A stretch of DNA of 64,000 nucleotides from Cephalotus follicularis (taxonomy: Eukaryota; Streptophyta; Magnoliopsida; Oxalidales; Cephalotaceae): NCBI GenBank assembly GCA_001972305.1, contig BDDD01000985.1:99692-163691 (forward strand). Direction: 5' to 3'. Positions 12,225 to 24,429 of this stretch are shown here, in pieces. The first letter of the stretch is position 1; every line of letters starts with the position of its first letter. The notes beneath the pieces are model-generated. The model had not been told where the DNA came from and ran no database searches. It worked only from the letters and a program-made list of their open reading frames with translations. A program made the translations under genes and the position numbers.

Positions 12225-12861
12225 CTAGTTAGCATTCACAAGTTAGTTCTTAATCTTAGAAAATTCTACTCATACTAGGTAAAACAATTAAATTCCAATA
12301 CCCTAGATTTTTCATGAAACTAACACTTTTATTTATATTACACTTCACTTTCATACATATTTTACATATCATACATCAAGTTTCTTTCTTAACTTTCTAA
12401 TCTTCATCGGTAGAACCATCAGCATCAGGTAAGTCTTCTTGTATATGCCTTATCATCATTCTCAGGTTTTCTCTAACTCCTCTCATAATTAGTCTGTTAA
12501 TTCCACAAATACACCTTAAGAGGATTCTCAAACTTTACTTGATTTCGCTAAGGATTTCATCTTTTCTCGCTATCTCTTGATTATATTCTTCCTTCATCCG
12601 ATATAAGTGTGTGTAAAATTCCTCTCCATTATTTTCTATAATCTATCTTAAATTCCATTTTTCTTCTCAGGGCTCTTGGTTCTTAGCCATCAAAACTTGC
12701 ACTTGCCATTCTACTATTTCAGATAAGCCACAACGGGAGAATCTCGTACTGGCATCTGAATTGTAAGATTCACTCGTTGTCGACATCTGAACATCAGGTT
12801 GGCAAAAACACAATTTATATCCTCAAAATATAGCAATAAACAACTCTCTGATATCCTTCTT
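12225..12861 (-). other. Element Y: untranslated leader
   Basis: This AT-rich stretch lies between the 5' LTR and gag on the minus strand. I see no conserved coding in it. A weak tRNA-Met-like primer site sits next to the LTR at 12846-12855. Confidence 0.6.
12846..12855 (-). promoter_or_regulatory. Degenerate primer-binding site of element Y
   Basis: The minus strand reads GATATCAGAG six bases inside the LTR border, resembling TGGTATCAGAGC complementary to initiator Met-tRNA. The match is imperfect. Confidence 0.5.
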
Positions 12862-15607
12862 TGTAACGCCCCATATCAAGTTCACTTTATGCTCAAAGTG
12901 AGTATCGAGGGTCCGGTGCATTACGTGGGGGTGTAACCATTATCCATTTTAACCAGATAACTTATTACTAATATTTACCCTTAAATACTCATAATCTCAA
13001 TATGTCTCATCACGTTCAATACTAATTCCTAACATTACATCCCATATAAATCATTGTTAACATCTCACATATACACAGGATCTGTCATAAAGCATTACAC
13101 AGCGGAAAACATTAACTTTTAATGTCATAAACAGTTTATACAAAATTTTACTTCATAACATAAATTCTTTCCGAAACATCTTTTATGAGCTCCTTCTAAA
13201 GCTCGACTTTCCTCGTTCAATCATTACCTGAAAATTTATATGAAAACCAACAACACTGAAAGGAATGAGCATAAATAGCCCAATAAGGGTTTCAAAATAT
13301 CATACTTTATCACATTCCTTATTCTGACCATATCTCATGAGTGAGAAACATTTCATAACAACTGAGGGGTTAAAAAAACATAAAGAACCCAAATTGAACC
13401 ATGCTTCACAGGGGCATTGTGCACTCCCCGATTACTATCCTTACATCACATGCATGCCCGTGAGTACTCTCCACTCATAACATTAATTATTATTGGATTA
13501 ATCCTCCTTGGATCACAATCCAAGAGTTTTTCATCCCAGTTCATCACATTTTCATATTTCATAAATTCTTTCTTAGCACCTTGAGTGATCAGCTCAAAGT
13601 ACTAAAAAAAAACAGTACTGTCCATCATTTCTAAAACTGGTATTTCATGTAGTAACGTTCATTTTCATGAAAAACTTGAAACATCAAAGTTAAATGAAAC
13701 ATCTCAATGAATTCAGGTGTATAAAATTCATAAATTTTAGTTGAGAAATAAAACTACAATAAATTTTTTAAGTTGCAGTTTCCAGGTAATAGCAAGGCAT
13801 GAGCAGTAATTTTAAACACATATTTGCATCAAGAAAATGACGGAATTCTGAAGTATACCAGACATAACAGTTTTAGAGGACATCTTAAGGTTTCCAAAAC
13901 ATTCAGCCATTCAAAATTTCATCAAGAAACGAACTAGTTATGAATACAACAAGCTGCTATAAAATATCACAAGAAAACAGGACATTTCAAGCTTTAGAAA
14001 ATGAGTAAGAATCCTTACTTTCCTTTAATTTCCTCCTCTCTTTCTTTATACGGAACTATTCTCAGTAGAAAGCTATTTCTCTTCTCCTTTCCCTTTACTC
14101 AGTTGAATATCCTAAGGCTCAGCAGAAAACAACCTTCCTCGGCTAAACCTACACATACATATATAAAGAAAAACTTGGGGCACAAGCTTCTCTCTCTCGT
14201 GATGATTTACCATGGTAGTCGCCCATGTGCCTAATTTCCTTCCTTCCATCAGATGACACTTGTCCTTTATTATTATTTTAATCTTTTCATTAGGCTAAAT
14301 ATCTGCAGTTCTCCTTCCCTAGCTTGACACGTGTCCCCTAATTAATATAATTAACCTACAAAACGACAAAAGCTAGATATGGTAACTGGTCTGCCGTCCA
14401 AACTTCACTTGCAGACTTGTTAAAGGTTCCTCAGCAGCTGCACAGGCTAAGCACTACTGCTTTCCACCATGCATATAGTATTTAGAGTGATTCATTTCTG
14501 CACTACTCTAGAAGACATACCCTGTGGGGATGGCGCACCACGACAACAACCCTCACTGCTCAAAACTGCCTGAGCAACCCACTAAGGATCGCACCATGAA
14601 TGCGTCGCACCAAAAGTCTGAGGAGAAAGCCTGGGCACAACATAACAGAAGTGGAGTTAAAAGGGCAGGGGACAAAGGGTCTGAGGACTCAAACTCCCCG
14701 TTTTACTCAAGTCACCAACACAACCTTCGTCCAAACACACTGCATTACTAAACGCCCGAGAAGAACACCCATGTGCTCCTCACATGCTCTAAGAAAAACG
14801 CCAAGGTTTGCATAACGCCGACCTGAACGCCAGGGTAGAGGACTCCAAAAGTAAATGCTGAGGAACCAAACTCACCGTTTCACTTAAACCTAGGATTCCC
14901 ACATGCTCCCTACATGTGCACACCACACACCCAGGTCTGCTCACACCCGAGGACACAGCTCCTCCACGGGCATTTCTCCTCTGGCTGCGCATCCGAGGAC
15001 TCGACATTTAGCCTCACACACCTAACTCCTTAGCCATCCGAGGACTCCTCCTCACATCGGAGTAAGACATCTCACCCTTAAAACATCACACAGCTATTTA
15101 TTCGAGGACTGCCTGCCTCCTCGGGTATAACTGTAAACATAAAACTTAGAACCTAAAACTATTAACATGTCACATCATAAAGCTACTCCTCTGGATAAAA
15201 ACATATATTGCTTCCACCAAGGTAATTTTACATGACATGCTAGTCCTCTGACCTCTTACTCTTGTCTCCTCTAACTTTAATGCGCGGACTCCATCTCGAT
15301 CCTTATATACTCATACAACCATCCGAGGACTCCCTGGATCCTCGGGTAAAACCCTTAAACACATACCAGCAATTCTCGCCATGCTCGGTCTTGTTATCCG
15401 AGGACCCCTTAGGTGCATGGCCGTATTTGACAACAGCAAACCCATAACACCAAACATTCAGCAGAATGAAAGAACAACATAAAATTTCTTTCTATACATT
15501 AAAAGAATAACAAGGAATCTCTTGTAACATAAGTTCTTTATCCTCAAATTTTCTTTAGAGTAAGCATATTCCATAAACAATAACTTTAACAAACTCTGGT
15601 TGTTACA
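12862..15607 (-). mobile_element. Element Y: 5' LTR (2,746 bp)
   Basis: On the minus strand the LTR runs from TGTAACAACCAGAG (15607) to ATGGGGCGTTACA (12862). The last 70 bp match the end of the solo LTR at 28511-31776, including TTTGAGCATAAAGTG, so both are one family. A donor-like GAAA|GTAAGG lies at 14018 and an acceptor-like TTTTCAG at 13228. A distinctive array of CCGAGGAC motifs occupies about 14680-15420. The LTR and the pol to its left form one element inserted in an older copia LTR. Confidence 0.85.
14680..15420. repeat. CCGAGGAC motif array in the Y LTR
   Basis: At least nine copies of a short motif of the form ATCCGAGGACTC recur at irregular spacing, for instance near 14990, 15035, 15098, 15320 and 15398. 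Variants lacking the CpG and the mirror form CCTCGG are also present. The array lies in U3, where other families here carry GTCGAC dyads. Confidence 0.75.
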
Positions 15608-15688
15608 AAAACTCTAGCGTGGCCAAAGACAAAAGGGAAAATATAAGAGGGAGGAGAAAGTTTCATTACCAAAGGTGATGGCTCCTTC
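15608..15688 (-). mobile_element. Copia family Q LTR, minus orientation, left piece
   Basis: This 81-bp piece lies between the Y LTR and the solo X LTR and ends with CCTTC, the target duplicated by X. It continues at 18448 on the other side of X. It belongs to the minus-strand Q LTR, although this short piece alone cannot be aligned. Confidence 0.6.
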
Positions 15689-15864
15689 TGTAATAACCGC
15701 AAATTCAATTAATGTATATTGATTTCCATGTTTAAAATAAATATACATTTTAATTGAATTATCTGTCCAATCATTATAAGATTTTGATTGGTAATTGCTT
15801 GGGATGAATGGAGATGCAATTTTGGTAAAGTATCAAACTTAAGAAACTCTAAAACAACCATTGA

Positions 15865-15945
15865 CAGCCGACTGCCACAGGGGGGCAGTCGACTGTCTAA
15901 ATGCGTGGTATGGCAGTCAACTGCCAAGTGAAGGCAGTCGACTGG
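15865..15945. repeat. CAGTCGACTG motif cluster 1 (U3) of the solo X LTR
   Basis: Four copies: CAGCCGACTGCC, GCAGTCGACTGT, GCAGTCAACTGCC and GCAGTCGACTGG, about 22-25 bp apart and about 180-255 bp from the LTR start. Confidence 0.85.
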
Positions 15946-16994
15946 ATCGGTACAGAACAGGTGTCTGTGCATGCTTGTGTGACTGAAACGAAAGGGAGTG
16001 CATGAAGGGAAGGTGTCTTGCGTGACAGGAGCTACCAGAGCATGCAAATTAGAGTGCTTGCATGCCCTCTATTCCATCTGCAAGTTGCAGAGCTGTAACC
16101 TGAAAAAATAGAAAGAAGAGAAGGTGGGAAAATATAGAAGGAAGAGAGAAAGAGAGGTGCATGTGACTGAGAGAAGGAATCTGACAAATTCAAGTCTTTG
16201 AGACCTCATATCAGCTGTTGTGTTGTGATGTGAGTGTTAGAAAACACTGAATTGAGGAGAATTGCTGGAATTGGTGAAGGCTTGCTTGGGAAGGATTTAG
16301 AGAGCTCAAAGGAGGAGACTTGGAAGCTTGGATTCTCCTGGTAAGTTTCAATTCAAACTCACTGCCATGTGATGATAATGTAACTAAGAGAATGTTGAAT
16401 AGCTTCTGTTAACATAATTAAGATTAGCAAACTCTTGAATGGGATTAGAAATGATATGAAAATGAGTAGGAATAATGGACATGAAGCTTAGTGGAGATTA
16501 TGACCTCTAATTCGAATTGTAATTAGTTGTCATGACACATGCCTACTGATTTCCTTAAGTATAGTCATACCTTCTGTCAACACATTAAGATTAAGGAATC
16601 CGAAATTGAATGGTGTTTGACATAGAGTTCAAAAGGGAATTGTAATATAAATGCTTGAGACTTAAAGGATTGGTAATAAACTACTGTTGAAGTAGTAATT
16701 GTAGCTGGATAATCTAGTGAAACCTACTGGTGCTAATGCATGTGTCCATAAACATGCATGATATAGATTGAACCTGCTGGAATTAAAAGATTGTTGGTGA
16801 AGGGCTTGGAAACACAAAGAGAAAGATCATTCCAAATGATCTTGGGATAAGCTATTGAGGTAGGGGTAACGATATGTTTTGAAAGATATGAGCATGTATA
16901 TCATGTATGTTTACTTTTCTACATTATTGTATGTTTGATTGGATTGGTATTATAGATTGAAAATTGCAAACTGCTACTGCCTGCATTTTCTGGG

Positions 16995-17115
16995 CAGAAG
17001 CAGTCGACTGTTCTTCATGGCAGTCGACTGCTCAACCCTATCCAGTCGACTGCTAAGGCAAAGCAGTCGACTACTCAACCAAGGCAGTCGGCTATTCTTG
17101 AAGGCAGCCGATTGT
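16995..17115. repeat. CAGTCGACTG motif cluster 2 of the solo X LTR
   Basis: Six imperfect copies of GCAGTCGACTGC spaced about 20 bp apart, inside the proposed LTR intron. They match the cluster at 5880-6000 in X copy 1. Confidence 0.85.
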
Positions 17116-18447
17116 CTTGGGTAAAATTACTGATATAAGTCCTGTTAAGGCCTCAATTTTGAATGTAATGAACCTGGCCTCCATTTGGATGACTAGAACA
17201 GTTAATCCTGGCCTCATATACAATTACATTCCAAAACTAAACAATGTTCGCACTCCTTGTGAGAGTTGCATATGACTTGACTATGTAATGCTATTCTTTG
17301 TGAATCCTTGCATTGCTACTGATTTGTGTTATTGCTACTGAATATGCTACTGTCATATTAGTATATACTGATTGGTGTCATTTAACACCAATACCACTTG
17401 TATTTCAATAATTGAAACCAACTATGGACTATGTACCCAAATTATGATATCAACTATCATTTTCAATGGAACCTATTGTTTAAAAGAAATTACTGATTTT
17501 CTCCTAAGAGAGATACCATCTGTTCTGTTTCCCATACTGGAAACCATTATTGTATTGATATCGTTTTCCTCCGAAGAGATGTACGATAAATGACTTGTTA
17601 TCTGTTTCTAAAGAAAACCACTTTTACATTGCATATTGCTGATATATGTAATATTATTATTGAATGCTTGTATTGTTTGTGCTTGTTGCCGGTAGTCGAG
17701 TGATGGCTGTGGTCACCGACTACGGTAGGGATCCTGGGAGCCAGGAGTTGGCTAGGAGATCTCCAAAACTTATCTGCATTGCAGATCTTATTTGTTAAAC
17801 TACCCGCCAACGCCGGTAGTAAATGTTACATGTTCTATCATCCTCAGAGCGCAGGAGATAGTTAGGTAGTGCACAGTCAGAGCTAGGAGATAGCGCCATG
17901 TGACACCCATTTGATGGATGAATTTATTGTACCCTTGTGCGGTATTCTTGCATATGGATTGTTTATGGCCACTTGGCATGATTGCTATATATTTTGCCAC
18001 ATTTAAATGATATTTAAAATATGAACTGTCATACATGTTGCATTCATACATTCCTTAGCATACATTATCTTCCTACTTAGCCAAGTGAGGACAACGGCTA
18101 ACCCCTACAATTTCATATTAAGCGAAGACGTTTGAAGATTGCTGCTGAAGCTTGGAGTGCTTCTACTTTCGTTTTAAGGTTGTTTTTCCTTTACGATGCT
18201 GTTATTTATTGTATTGAACGGTTCATACCTCGTTAATGTTGTACTTTCGCTTGTAAGGATAATTTATTTGAATTGTAACCGCACGTAGTATGGGATGCGT
18301 GCGGATGACTTATGTTATATTCTGGCTTATTGAAAGATTACGCATATTATTTTATGATTTGTTAAATGAATGCTGGAATATATTCAATTACTGATATCAC
18401 CACATATGCTTGTCTAACGTGATTGGAAAATGGGGTGTGACACCTTC

Positions 18448-20509
18448 CTTTAAGGTTGCTCCCTCTACACTTTGTGTTCCCAAGCTCCAAGTTTTGATCT
18501 CCAACTGACACTAAGTCACGGGTTCAAGGACTTTCCAAAAATCAAAAGTTTACTCAACACACAAAAATAAAATGGAACTAACAATCACTTGCCATGTAAG
18601 GTCTTAATGGTTATTGGTGTTCTCTAAAAGACCTACTTGTAAGGAGAGTTCCAAGTCTTAAATCTAGAGATCAAAATAGATAAAGTAATATTGAAATGAG
18701 CAATACAACTCCACCTATAATGATCAAAGGAGGGGTAGAGAGGAGAAGCGTATGTTGTTCTTTTTCTTCTTGAAGCTCTAAGCTTCTCTTCAATGACTAC
18801 AAAGCAAGATATAGAGGAAAGGAAGAAAAGAGAGACTAGAGAGCTCAGCCCTTTTCGAGAGAGAGATGTGTCTTGCAACTTATGAGAGTCTAGGTCTCAA
18901 TTGCCTTTCTTTTGTTCTGCCAAGGCCGGCTAGGATTGACACAAGGCAAGGGAGACCATTCCCTTGCCCTTGCTTTTGTCACTCTAACCCATACTCTCCT
19001 TACACAAGCCCATACTAAGGAATAGAGCTCGAGTGTTTAACACTCAAGCCTTTGACTAATTTAAATCCCCACTGGAGGACAAAAAAAGGGCATCTTTGAA
19101 GGGGAAAAAAGAGCATTGCCAAATTGTGCATCTAATGCACAAATTCGGCCACTTCATGCATGCACACTCAATGTGTATGCTTTGCCGCCTCCTTTTCTCT
19201 CTCTTAAACACAATCATGTGATAACTTGTAATACACTCAACCTTTGACTATAGTAAATAGATTATGGTGATGCCAAGTGTTCACCTCCTAAGGGTGACAA
19301 GTACCTAGCAAATCAAAATACTTATGCAAAGTAACATCTCCAAGATGTCATCCTCCCACCAAATGACACATTTCCAACATATGTCAACAAATCCAATAAT
19401 TAGGTGAGACCCTAAAGCTCAGTTTGAAATTCAGTGTGATGATAAATTACTAGAGCATCTTAGGGTTCTGGTACGCCCATCCAAATTGTCCCAGAATTAT
19501 ATCCAATAATTTTTCGGATCTATAGAATTAATTCCAAATTAATTTTCATGTTAATCGATCGATTCCGGTTAACCAATACTTTCTGCTATCATCAGTATAT
19601 GTGCAGTGTTTCCCTCGTCATCATTGGCTTTGACCACGGCCTAGGGCAAGGATATGTGTCAACCGTAGATGTAGTCGCGATAAGCATAAATCTTGAAATG
19701 CATTGCGACTATTGGCAGACCTCCCCAGAGACCTAGTCTCCAATCCACCGGCACCTGGCCAGGTTTTCAAAGTCTACAATGGACACAGATAGTATAGAGC
19801 TGATCACCCTCACTACGAGTGTGACGACCCCTTGTTGTGTGCTGGCTCACACTCGTACATAGATTCCATAAGTCCCAAAGATAACCCGTTTTGTAGTTCA
19901 TGGCTAGAACTTGGTAAGGGGAAAATCAAAGTCAGACTGTCACTACGCAATGTCAAGCCACAGCTCAGGTCTAAGGAACACCGCAGGTCACGTATGATGT
20001 ACTAGTCACCTAGTGACTATACACCACCAATACATATAAGAATCAATTATTGACACATGTAGGATTATCTAAATAGGATTCCTATGGTGGGTTACGTTCA
20101 TTGAACATACTCCTAGCATGCACCCCGTATTAGCCCTAGGTTCTAGGCAAATGGTAATGAGATACTTCATTTTCCACTATTAAGATGCGAGCATAATCAT
20201 GGCAAGTCTATCCGGTTCATGAATTTCCCTAAGAAAGTGAACCTAAGACTTGGAACATTTTTCAAAGGGATAAGGTAGTCGTTCGCATAGCCCTCTGCAC
20301 GACATCAACTCTTTTATGTGATGGACTCCATATGTGTATTCAGTTAATATATAAATTAAACTGATACAAATAAAAAATTAGGATAACATACATATGGCAT
20401 GCCATAAAAACTGAAATTTTGCACAATATAACATAAAAGGAATTCAGATTGTGTTTATAAAGTTATTTACATGTACAAACAGCCACCCAGTGGCTTGCAG
20501 GGTCACCCT
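18448..20509 (-). mobile_element. Copia family Q LTR, minus orientation, main piece
   Basis: The reverse complement of about 19540-20500 aligns with 20520-21560 of the Q 5' LTR. Shared landmarks are GCCAATGATGACGAGGGA, CCCACCATAGGAA and GACTTGCCATG. Identity is moderate, so this is an older or sibling copy. It meets the plus-oriented Q LTR head to head at 20509/20510. Both frames of the matching inverted segments are stop-rich, so the short open stretches here are not genes. Confidence 0.78.
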
Positions 20510-22067
20510 TGTTAGATAGGGGAGTCCCTGCATGCTACGAGAGGTGGTTGTATGCATGTATATGAACACTATTTATTTATACATTATTAATTCCATTATT
20601 GTTTTATGTGCATATTTTAGTAAAGATGGAATTTTTTTTAATGTATTATAAAACTATTTTAATGGATCAATCAATCGCCATGTTAATTGAATATACATAT
20701 AATGCCCTGTCGATAAAGGGTTGGATCTCATGCATGAGAGGCTATGAGAATGAGTTCCTTACTCTCTTCTAACAAAACATTCCAAGTTATAGGTTCACTT
20801 TTTCAGGGCAATTAAAGAACCGAAAAGACTTGCCATGTTATTCTTGCTCCTGATGTTGGGGAGGATGGATCATCTTGTTGCCATTTGGGTTTACCCTAAA
20901 GCTACTGCGTGGTGCATGCGAGGAGGCATGACACTTAACCGGCCCACCATAGGAAACCTATTTTGAATGCTCATACATTTTTCAATAGAATTCCTATAGC
21001 CTCGGTAGTGTATAGCTGTAGAGGACTAGTAGATCATACGTGATTTACGTTGTATCCTAAGACCTGAGCGGCTGGCATGCATTGTGCAGTAACCACTTGA
21101 CTTTGATTTTCGCCTTCCCCAGCACTAGCCACGTGTTTGCAAAAGGGTTGTCTTTGGGCCTTGCAGGAGATGCATTGAGATGTATGGGCGAGTGAGCATT
21201 ATGGAATCGTTACACCTGTATTGAGGGGTGACTAGAGGTATAGTATTTATGTCCGTTGAGACTTAAATCTTGGCCAGGTGTAGGCAGATTGGAATAAGAG
21301 ATTCCTCAAATGTCTGCCGATAGTCTCAGTGCGAACATGAATTTTATAGCTATCACAATTTCGCCTAGGGTGACATTAATCCAAACTCTAGTCCGCGATC
21401 GGAGCCAATGATGACGAGGGATACATGACGCATACACCAATAACTGAGGAAAGTACAGGTTATCCTGATAACGTATGATAGACGTGGTACTTTGCTCCGC
21501 GGATCTAGGGTGGTAATTATATGTCACACCGGGGCTACTTAGATAGTCGAAAGACTATTGGGATGGTCGTACTAGAAATTTGGGATGTATTGGAAATTAT
21601 ATCATTGTATCAGAATCCAACCTGGCTTTCGGGTCCCGCCTGGTTTTGGAATCAGTTGACGTGTGTGGGACACATGTCATGTAGTGAGAGGATGGCATCT
21701 GGGAGATGTTATTTTGATAGTGAACATTTATTTTACTGGACTTTATCATTTCTTGAAATGTGAGTTCATGCAGCACCATAAATAAGTTGTTCCGGGCTAA
21801 GGGGTATTTTTTGTCATTTATGAATTATTGCATAATTCATGGAAAGAGAGACCATTTGGGCCGAATCCTATGCCTTTGTGAGGCTAGGGTTGGGGGTGGC
21901 CCAAATCTCACCCTTATGTTGGTTTTATATGTAACTTGATTAGTTACATTTGTTGGATGATGACAAGTCTTGTTAGTTGACTTTTCAACTAAGTTGGATT
22001 ACCAAGTAACACATGCACAATTACTTGGTCCTTAATCATCCTTCTTGGACGGCCAAATGAGTGATGG

Positions 22068-22101
<34 letters not shown>

Positions 22102-22995
22102 GCTTTCTTCTTATTGGTTGAAATCATTTGTTATTGAGATATTTTGTTATCTCATTTTAAAGCACACGGCAAAACACACTTTTGGGATATAAGTTTTAAC
22201 TTAAGTCTTCACTTCATTCTCATGCTTTGCTCCAATTTTTTGGTCGTCTCTCTCTTTTCTCTCTTTGTCTCCTTCTCCAGCGAAGGTTAAGCTCTCCAGT
22301 AATGGAGTTTTAGAGCTTGGAAGCCTTGAAGATAGAATCAAAAATCCTCCTCCTCTCACCCTCCATAACTCTTAGTAGGTGGAGATTTCCTTTTATCTCT
22401 TCCTCCTTTGAGGTAGTTTTTTAAGTTTGAGCTTTAGACAAAACCACTTCCTAAAAGTTGCTGGCCGTGCTATTGGGAGTGCTTTTTGTGAAGGTGGTTT
22501 GCTTGGATATCAACTTGGAGATCACGCACTTTTGCGGTGAGGGAGTAAAGACTTGTTGTAAGACTTTCTTCCTTCTCTTTTTACCTCCTTTGTGATGTGG
22601 TGTGTGTGTGTTGGTTGCTACGGTTTTGCCAAACCCTAGCATGTTTTTGGCAGGCTGTATATATTTAAGTTTTATGGTTTTAAACCCTTAGGGTTAGGGT
22701 TTTAGGGTTTGGTTATGGTGGTGATTTGGTTGGGGTATGTGTGCAACCCTAATCGATTTTGGTATGTGACCAATTGCAAGGGTTAGAGTTCCCTTGCTCC
22801 ACCCAAACCCATACATGCTTGGAACCTACCATGGTTCCTTTTATTTGTCCAATTAGAGATCCTAGGATGCAATTGGGACATTTATGGACATTGGTTATGG
22901 GTGATTCCTTCACCGGAATCAAAATTTTAAAAGTAGTCACCCTAAACCCTAATGTGCATAAATGGTTTTCTTTCGCTGCTTTCCCAATTCTAACA
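20510..22995 (+). mobile_element. Copia element Q: 5' LTR (2,486 bp)
   Basis: The LTR starts TGTTAGAT and ends TTCTAACA, giving perfect 7-bp inverted ends TGTTAGA/TCTAACA. A tRNA-Met primer site follows two bases later. It contains a (GT)n run at 22071-22100 and telomere-like AGGGTTAGGGTTTTAGGG at about 22688. This is long for a Ty1/copia LTR. Confidence 0.88.
22071..22100 (+). repeat. (GT)15 microsatellite
   Basis: An uninterrupted GT dinucleotide run inside the U3/leader part of the Q LTR. Confidence 0.95.
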
Positions 22996-22997
22996 AA

Positions 22998-23010
22998 TGG
23001 TATCAGAGCT
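22998..23010 (+). promoter_or_regulatory. Primer-binding site of copia element Q
   Basis: TGGTATCAGAGCT begins two bases after the LTR end. It is complementary to the 3' end of initiator Met-tRNA, the usual primer of plant copia and gypsy elements. Confidence 0.9.
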
Positions 23011-24045
23011 ACTATTTGGCATTAATTGGACCTCAATTTGATGCTTGATGGATTGCTTTGATGTATGTATACCCAGGTCAAAAGTTTATCCCCAAACCCT
23101 AAAGCGAAATTGACAAAATGAGATCATTTGGAATGTTACTTTCATGCTGATTTTTTTTCAACGGTTAGAAATTGTGTAAATGTCTGTTTACATGGATTGA
23201 TTGATGATCCGAAGATTAATACGTTGGTTGTTGATGATGCATGGGCCATTCTAACATCCTTATGTATTATTTAGGATGTAACGCCCCAATCCTCAATGGT
23301 GGACCCCCCAAGCCTTGACGCGCCACAAACAGTACCATTCACTTACTAATATTCAGCGGAATAATTTAAAACAATTTATAACACAATAATGCATGTGAAA
23401 AATCCAATAAAAACATCACTTATGTGGATAAAACCCAATGTATACAATGTTGTTCATAACAAGCTCTGCCACAACCCGACATGTCATAATATAATATTTT
23501 ATTATAATACTCTTGGGTCATCGAACTGCAACTAGAAGGAGACTAACTTCAGCTGTTTAGTCCTTCGCTTGCTGTGGAGCACTGCCTGTACCTGACCCAT
23601 TACATAACAATGCAATGGGTCAGCAACCACTGGTTGTGTAGGAACTACTACCCATGCATATGTGAAGTGCAATGCAACATGGATGCTATGAGAGATGCAA
23701 ATGATAACAATACAGTCCATTCAATACAATTATTCATTCCATAATAGTCATTCATTCCATAACATTCCTTAACAGTCATTCACATTCATTAACAGTCACT
23801 AACAGTCATTAAAAATCCTTCCTTGGTATCCCATACATAAGGAGGAGTGGCAACGCACTCCAGACGTCAAGGCAGAGGATCTGAGATGGATAACATTACA
23901 TTTTAGGTAGACTGGTTTCTCGGGTTCCTCGGCTTTAGGAAGAGCAATATACGTGCTCTATGCGTTATAGGCAGAGGAGAGGAACATGCACACTTACATT
24001 ACCATTGGTCAGATATTACACATTACACTAAACATTAACATTTGT

Positions 24046-24245
24046 GGCTCATCTCAATCAGTGATCCATTAGGCTCATCTCAATCAGTGATCCATTGACT
24101 TATCTCAATTGGTGATCCATGGGCTATCTAAGTGACCCTCCTGGTTCATCTCGGGAATAGCCTTACTGGCTCATCTCGGCCGGTGATCCCCGTGGGGCTC
24201 ATCTCAGTAGTGACCCCTGTAGGGTTCATCTCGGCAGTGATCCAA
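24046..24245 (-). repeat. Tandem repeat of about 27 bp (GGCTCATCTCAATCAGTGAT type)
   Basis: About seven degenerate units share GGCTCATCTC followed by CAGTGATCC or GTGACCC. Divergence among units indicates an old array within LTR S. Confidence 0.85.
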
Positions 24246-24429
24246 TACATTACATTACACTACACTACATTAACACTACATTACATTAAGAGTACATTTC
24301 TCATTACAGTAACACTACATTTCTATTCCTCTCTGTGGTCTGCCTTCACTACATTACACTACATTTATTTATCACTCCCCAGTCTACATTTTCATTCATT
24401 CATTCACACTACTGTCTTGGATGCCTAGG

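Larger units (their letters stand above)
15689..18442 (+). mobile_element. Solo X-family LTR (2,754 bp) with perfect target duplication
   Basis: The LTR begins TGTAATAACCGC and ends GGGGTGTGACA. Five-base direct repeats CCTTC at 15684-15688 and 18443-18447 flank it exactly. There is no internal region, so the full element was lost by LTR-LTR recombination. GTCGAC-type dyads occur twice, at 15865-15945 in U3 and at 16995-17115 downstream. A strong donor-like CCTG|GTAAGTTT lies at 16341. The downstream half closely matches X copy 1 (5048-8396). Confidence 0.93.

Noticed and set aside
19548-21527. Small open frames in mirror positions on both strands (about 19548 and 21306)
   Set aside because: They lie in the matching parts of the two inverted Q LTR copies. 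There is no protein-family signal and neither is coding.
22680-22715. Telomere-like AGGGTTAGGGTTTTAGGG
   Set aside because: Only about three imperfect units inside the Q LTR, too few for an interstitial telomere; at most a telo-box-like promoter word.
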